From contig JBBAKX010000004.1 of assembly GCA_040403315.1 (NCBI GenBank), positions 248,001 to 312,000 on the forward strand: 64,000 nt of DNA, read 5' to 3'. This stretch comes from CAMCXT01 sp040403315. GTDB taxonomy: Bacteria > Bacteroidota > Bacteroidia > M30B66. This document shows, piece after piece, positions 63,461 through 64,000 of this stretch. How positions within the stretch are numbered: position 1 is the stretch's first letter; every line of letters starts with the position of its first letter. The position numbers and the translations under genes were made by a program. The notes below the pieces were generated by a model. That model saw only the letters and a program-made list of their open reading frames with translations. It was not told the DNA's origin and did not search any database.

Positions 63461-64000
63461 CCGATCAGCGCGAGGATTTCTTGCGCTACGGTTGCTCCTT
63501 TGTCGTTGTTGTACCAATCTTGTAACATCAACACCGATTGTTCATGTGGAATTCCTGCCTTGTGTTCAGCCACAAATGCTTCTTGGAGCACTTGTGGTCT
63601 TGGCCCCCAAACATATTTGATTTCTCCTTCAGGATTTATAAACAAGACTTTAGGGATCGATCGGCCTCCATTGGTTAAAAAGGCATCAATGAGTTCCGGA
63701 TTTTCATCACGAAGAACGATATCACACTGAATATTTGAGTTCAATTCTGCAAGATGAGCAATAACAGGAACAGACTGTGCAGCATCTCCACACCATGATT
63801 CGGTGATAACAATCCATCTACCTTGAGAAATTTTCTCAAAACCATTCAATGTTTCTGCAGGAATTGAAAGCGTTTTTTGCACCCTTTTCATGCGTGAAAG
63901 ATTCAGCTTGGTAAAGTTTGCAAGTGCTTCTGTTTGTGTTGGGCCTGAATTCAATTGTTGGTCAACAAGCGATTCACAAAAAGCTATGTACTCAGCATAG
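63457..64000 (-). CDS. Thioredoxin-like protein, 5' end beyond the window
   Basis: The minus-strand frame is open from the window edge and reads ...YAEYIAFCESLVDQQLNSGPTQTEALANF, so the true start lies outside. The readable 180 residues form a thioredoxin fold: GRWIVITESWCGDAAQSVP at the active-site position, with one cysteine (C-G-D-A instead of CxxC), then the cis-Pro at SIPKVLFINPEGE. With a single Cys it is not an ordinary disulfide reductase. Its function is unknown; families like this are common in Bacteroidota. Confidence 0.85.
   Translation of the reverse strand, partial: YAEYIAFCESLVDQQLNSGPTQTEALANFTKLNLSRMKRVQKTLSIPAETLNGFEKISQGRWIVITESWCGDAAQSVPVIAHLAELNSNIQCDIVLRDENPELIDAFLTNGGRSIPKVLFINPEGEIKYVWGPRPQVLQEAFVAEHKAGIPHEQSVLMLQDWYNNDKGATVAQEILALIG

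Noticed and set aside
63955..64000. Start at the TTG at 63952-63954 for the last gene
   Set aside because: The same frame stays open to the window edge with family-like residues (YIAFCESLVDQQL), so the real start lies outside the window.

Overview
The window is a gene-dense stretch of a Bacteroidota chromosome, most likely a Flavobacteriia-like marine or freshwater lineage. The evidence is six secreted proteins with C-terminal type IX secretion (T9SS) sorting domains, a SusC/RagA-like TonB-dependent receptor, a propeller-type hybrid histidine kinase, GIN-domain and DUF2795 proteins, a MetRS with a fused EMAP domain, and promoters of the TTG/TTTG...TAnnTTTG type. No phage, IS element, CRISPR array or rRNA was seen. 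One tRNA gene, tRNA-Arg(CCU), is present.

Region by region. 1-13 kb is housekeeping: the end of a probable barrel protein, lipA, gap, a membrane protein with fmt, hup (HU), an arginase-family enzyme, pdxH, yqgE, a rhomboid/HAD/class-IV aminotransferase operon, a TPR lipoprotein, recA, and nth-bcp. 13-32 kb holds signalling and surface proteins: a 1236-aa propeller hybrid kinase, a GAF kinase, tRNA-Arg, a small T9SS protein, a very large M4 metalloprotease with a P domain and calcium-type repeats, a small lipoprotein, a broken TonB-dependent receptor, a LamG T9SS protein and a membrane histidine kinase. 32-35 kb is an unusual two-gene operon: a DsbA-like/FAD-monooxygenase fusion followed by a MalY/PatB-type PLP enzyme. 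35-40 kb has metG-lpd and an EamA exporter, separated by a cluster of dispersed repeats. 40-45 kb has an ECF sigma/anti-sigma/GIN operon, an inverted copy of the same repeat and a small barrel protein. 45-51 kb has a beta-helix T9SS protein and a two-gene vWA plus four-cysteine-protein operon. 51-64 kb has DUF2795, an operon of methyltransferase, ABC ATPase and cobalamin adenosyltransferase, two tandem paralogous T9SS proteins, lnt, an S9 peptidase with a small secreted partner, and a thioredoxin-like gene that runs off the end of the window.

Functional links. LipA makes the lipoyl cofactor that Lpd (E3) reoxidises. Fmt and MetG act on initiator methionine. Lnt matures lipoproteins such as the two lipoproteins seen here. 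The T9SS cargo genes are scattered and each is mostly its own transcription unit with its own terminator.

The most notable items are the DsbA-monooxygenase-PLP operon (32139-35298), the roughly 155-bp dispersed repeat with a 20-bp palindrome beside it (39.1-39.7, 44.2-44.4 and 45.28 kb), the vWA/four-cysteine operon (49176-50941), the doubly disrupted receptor gene (26362-28675), and an anti-sigma protein whose cytoplasmic part is three tandem copies of one module. Functions were assigned by reading motifs by eye; no database search was run.
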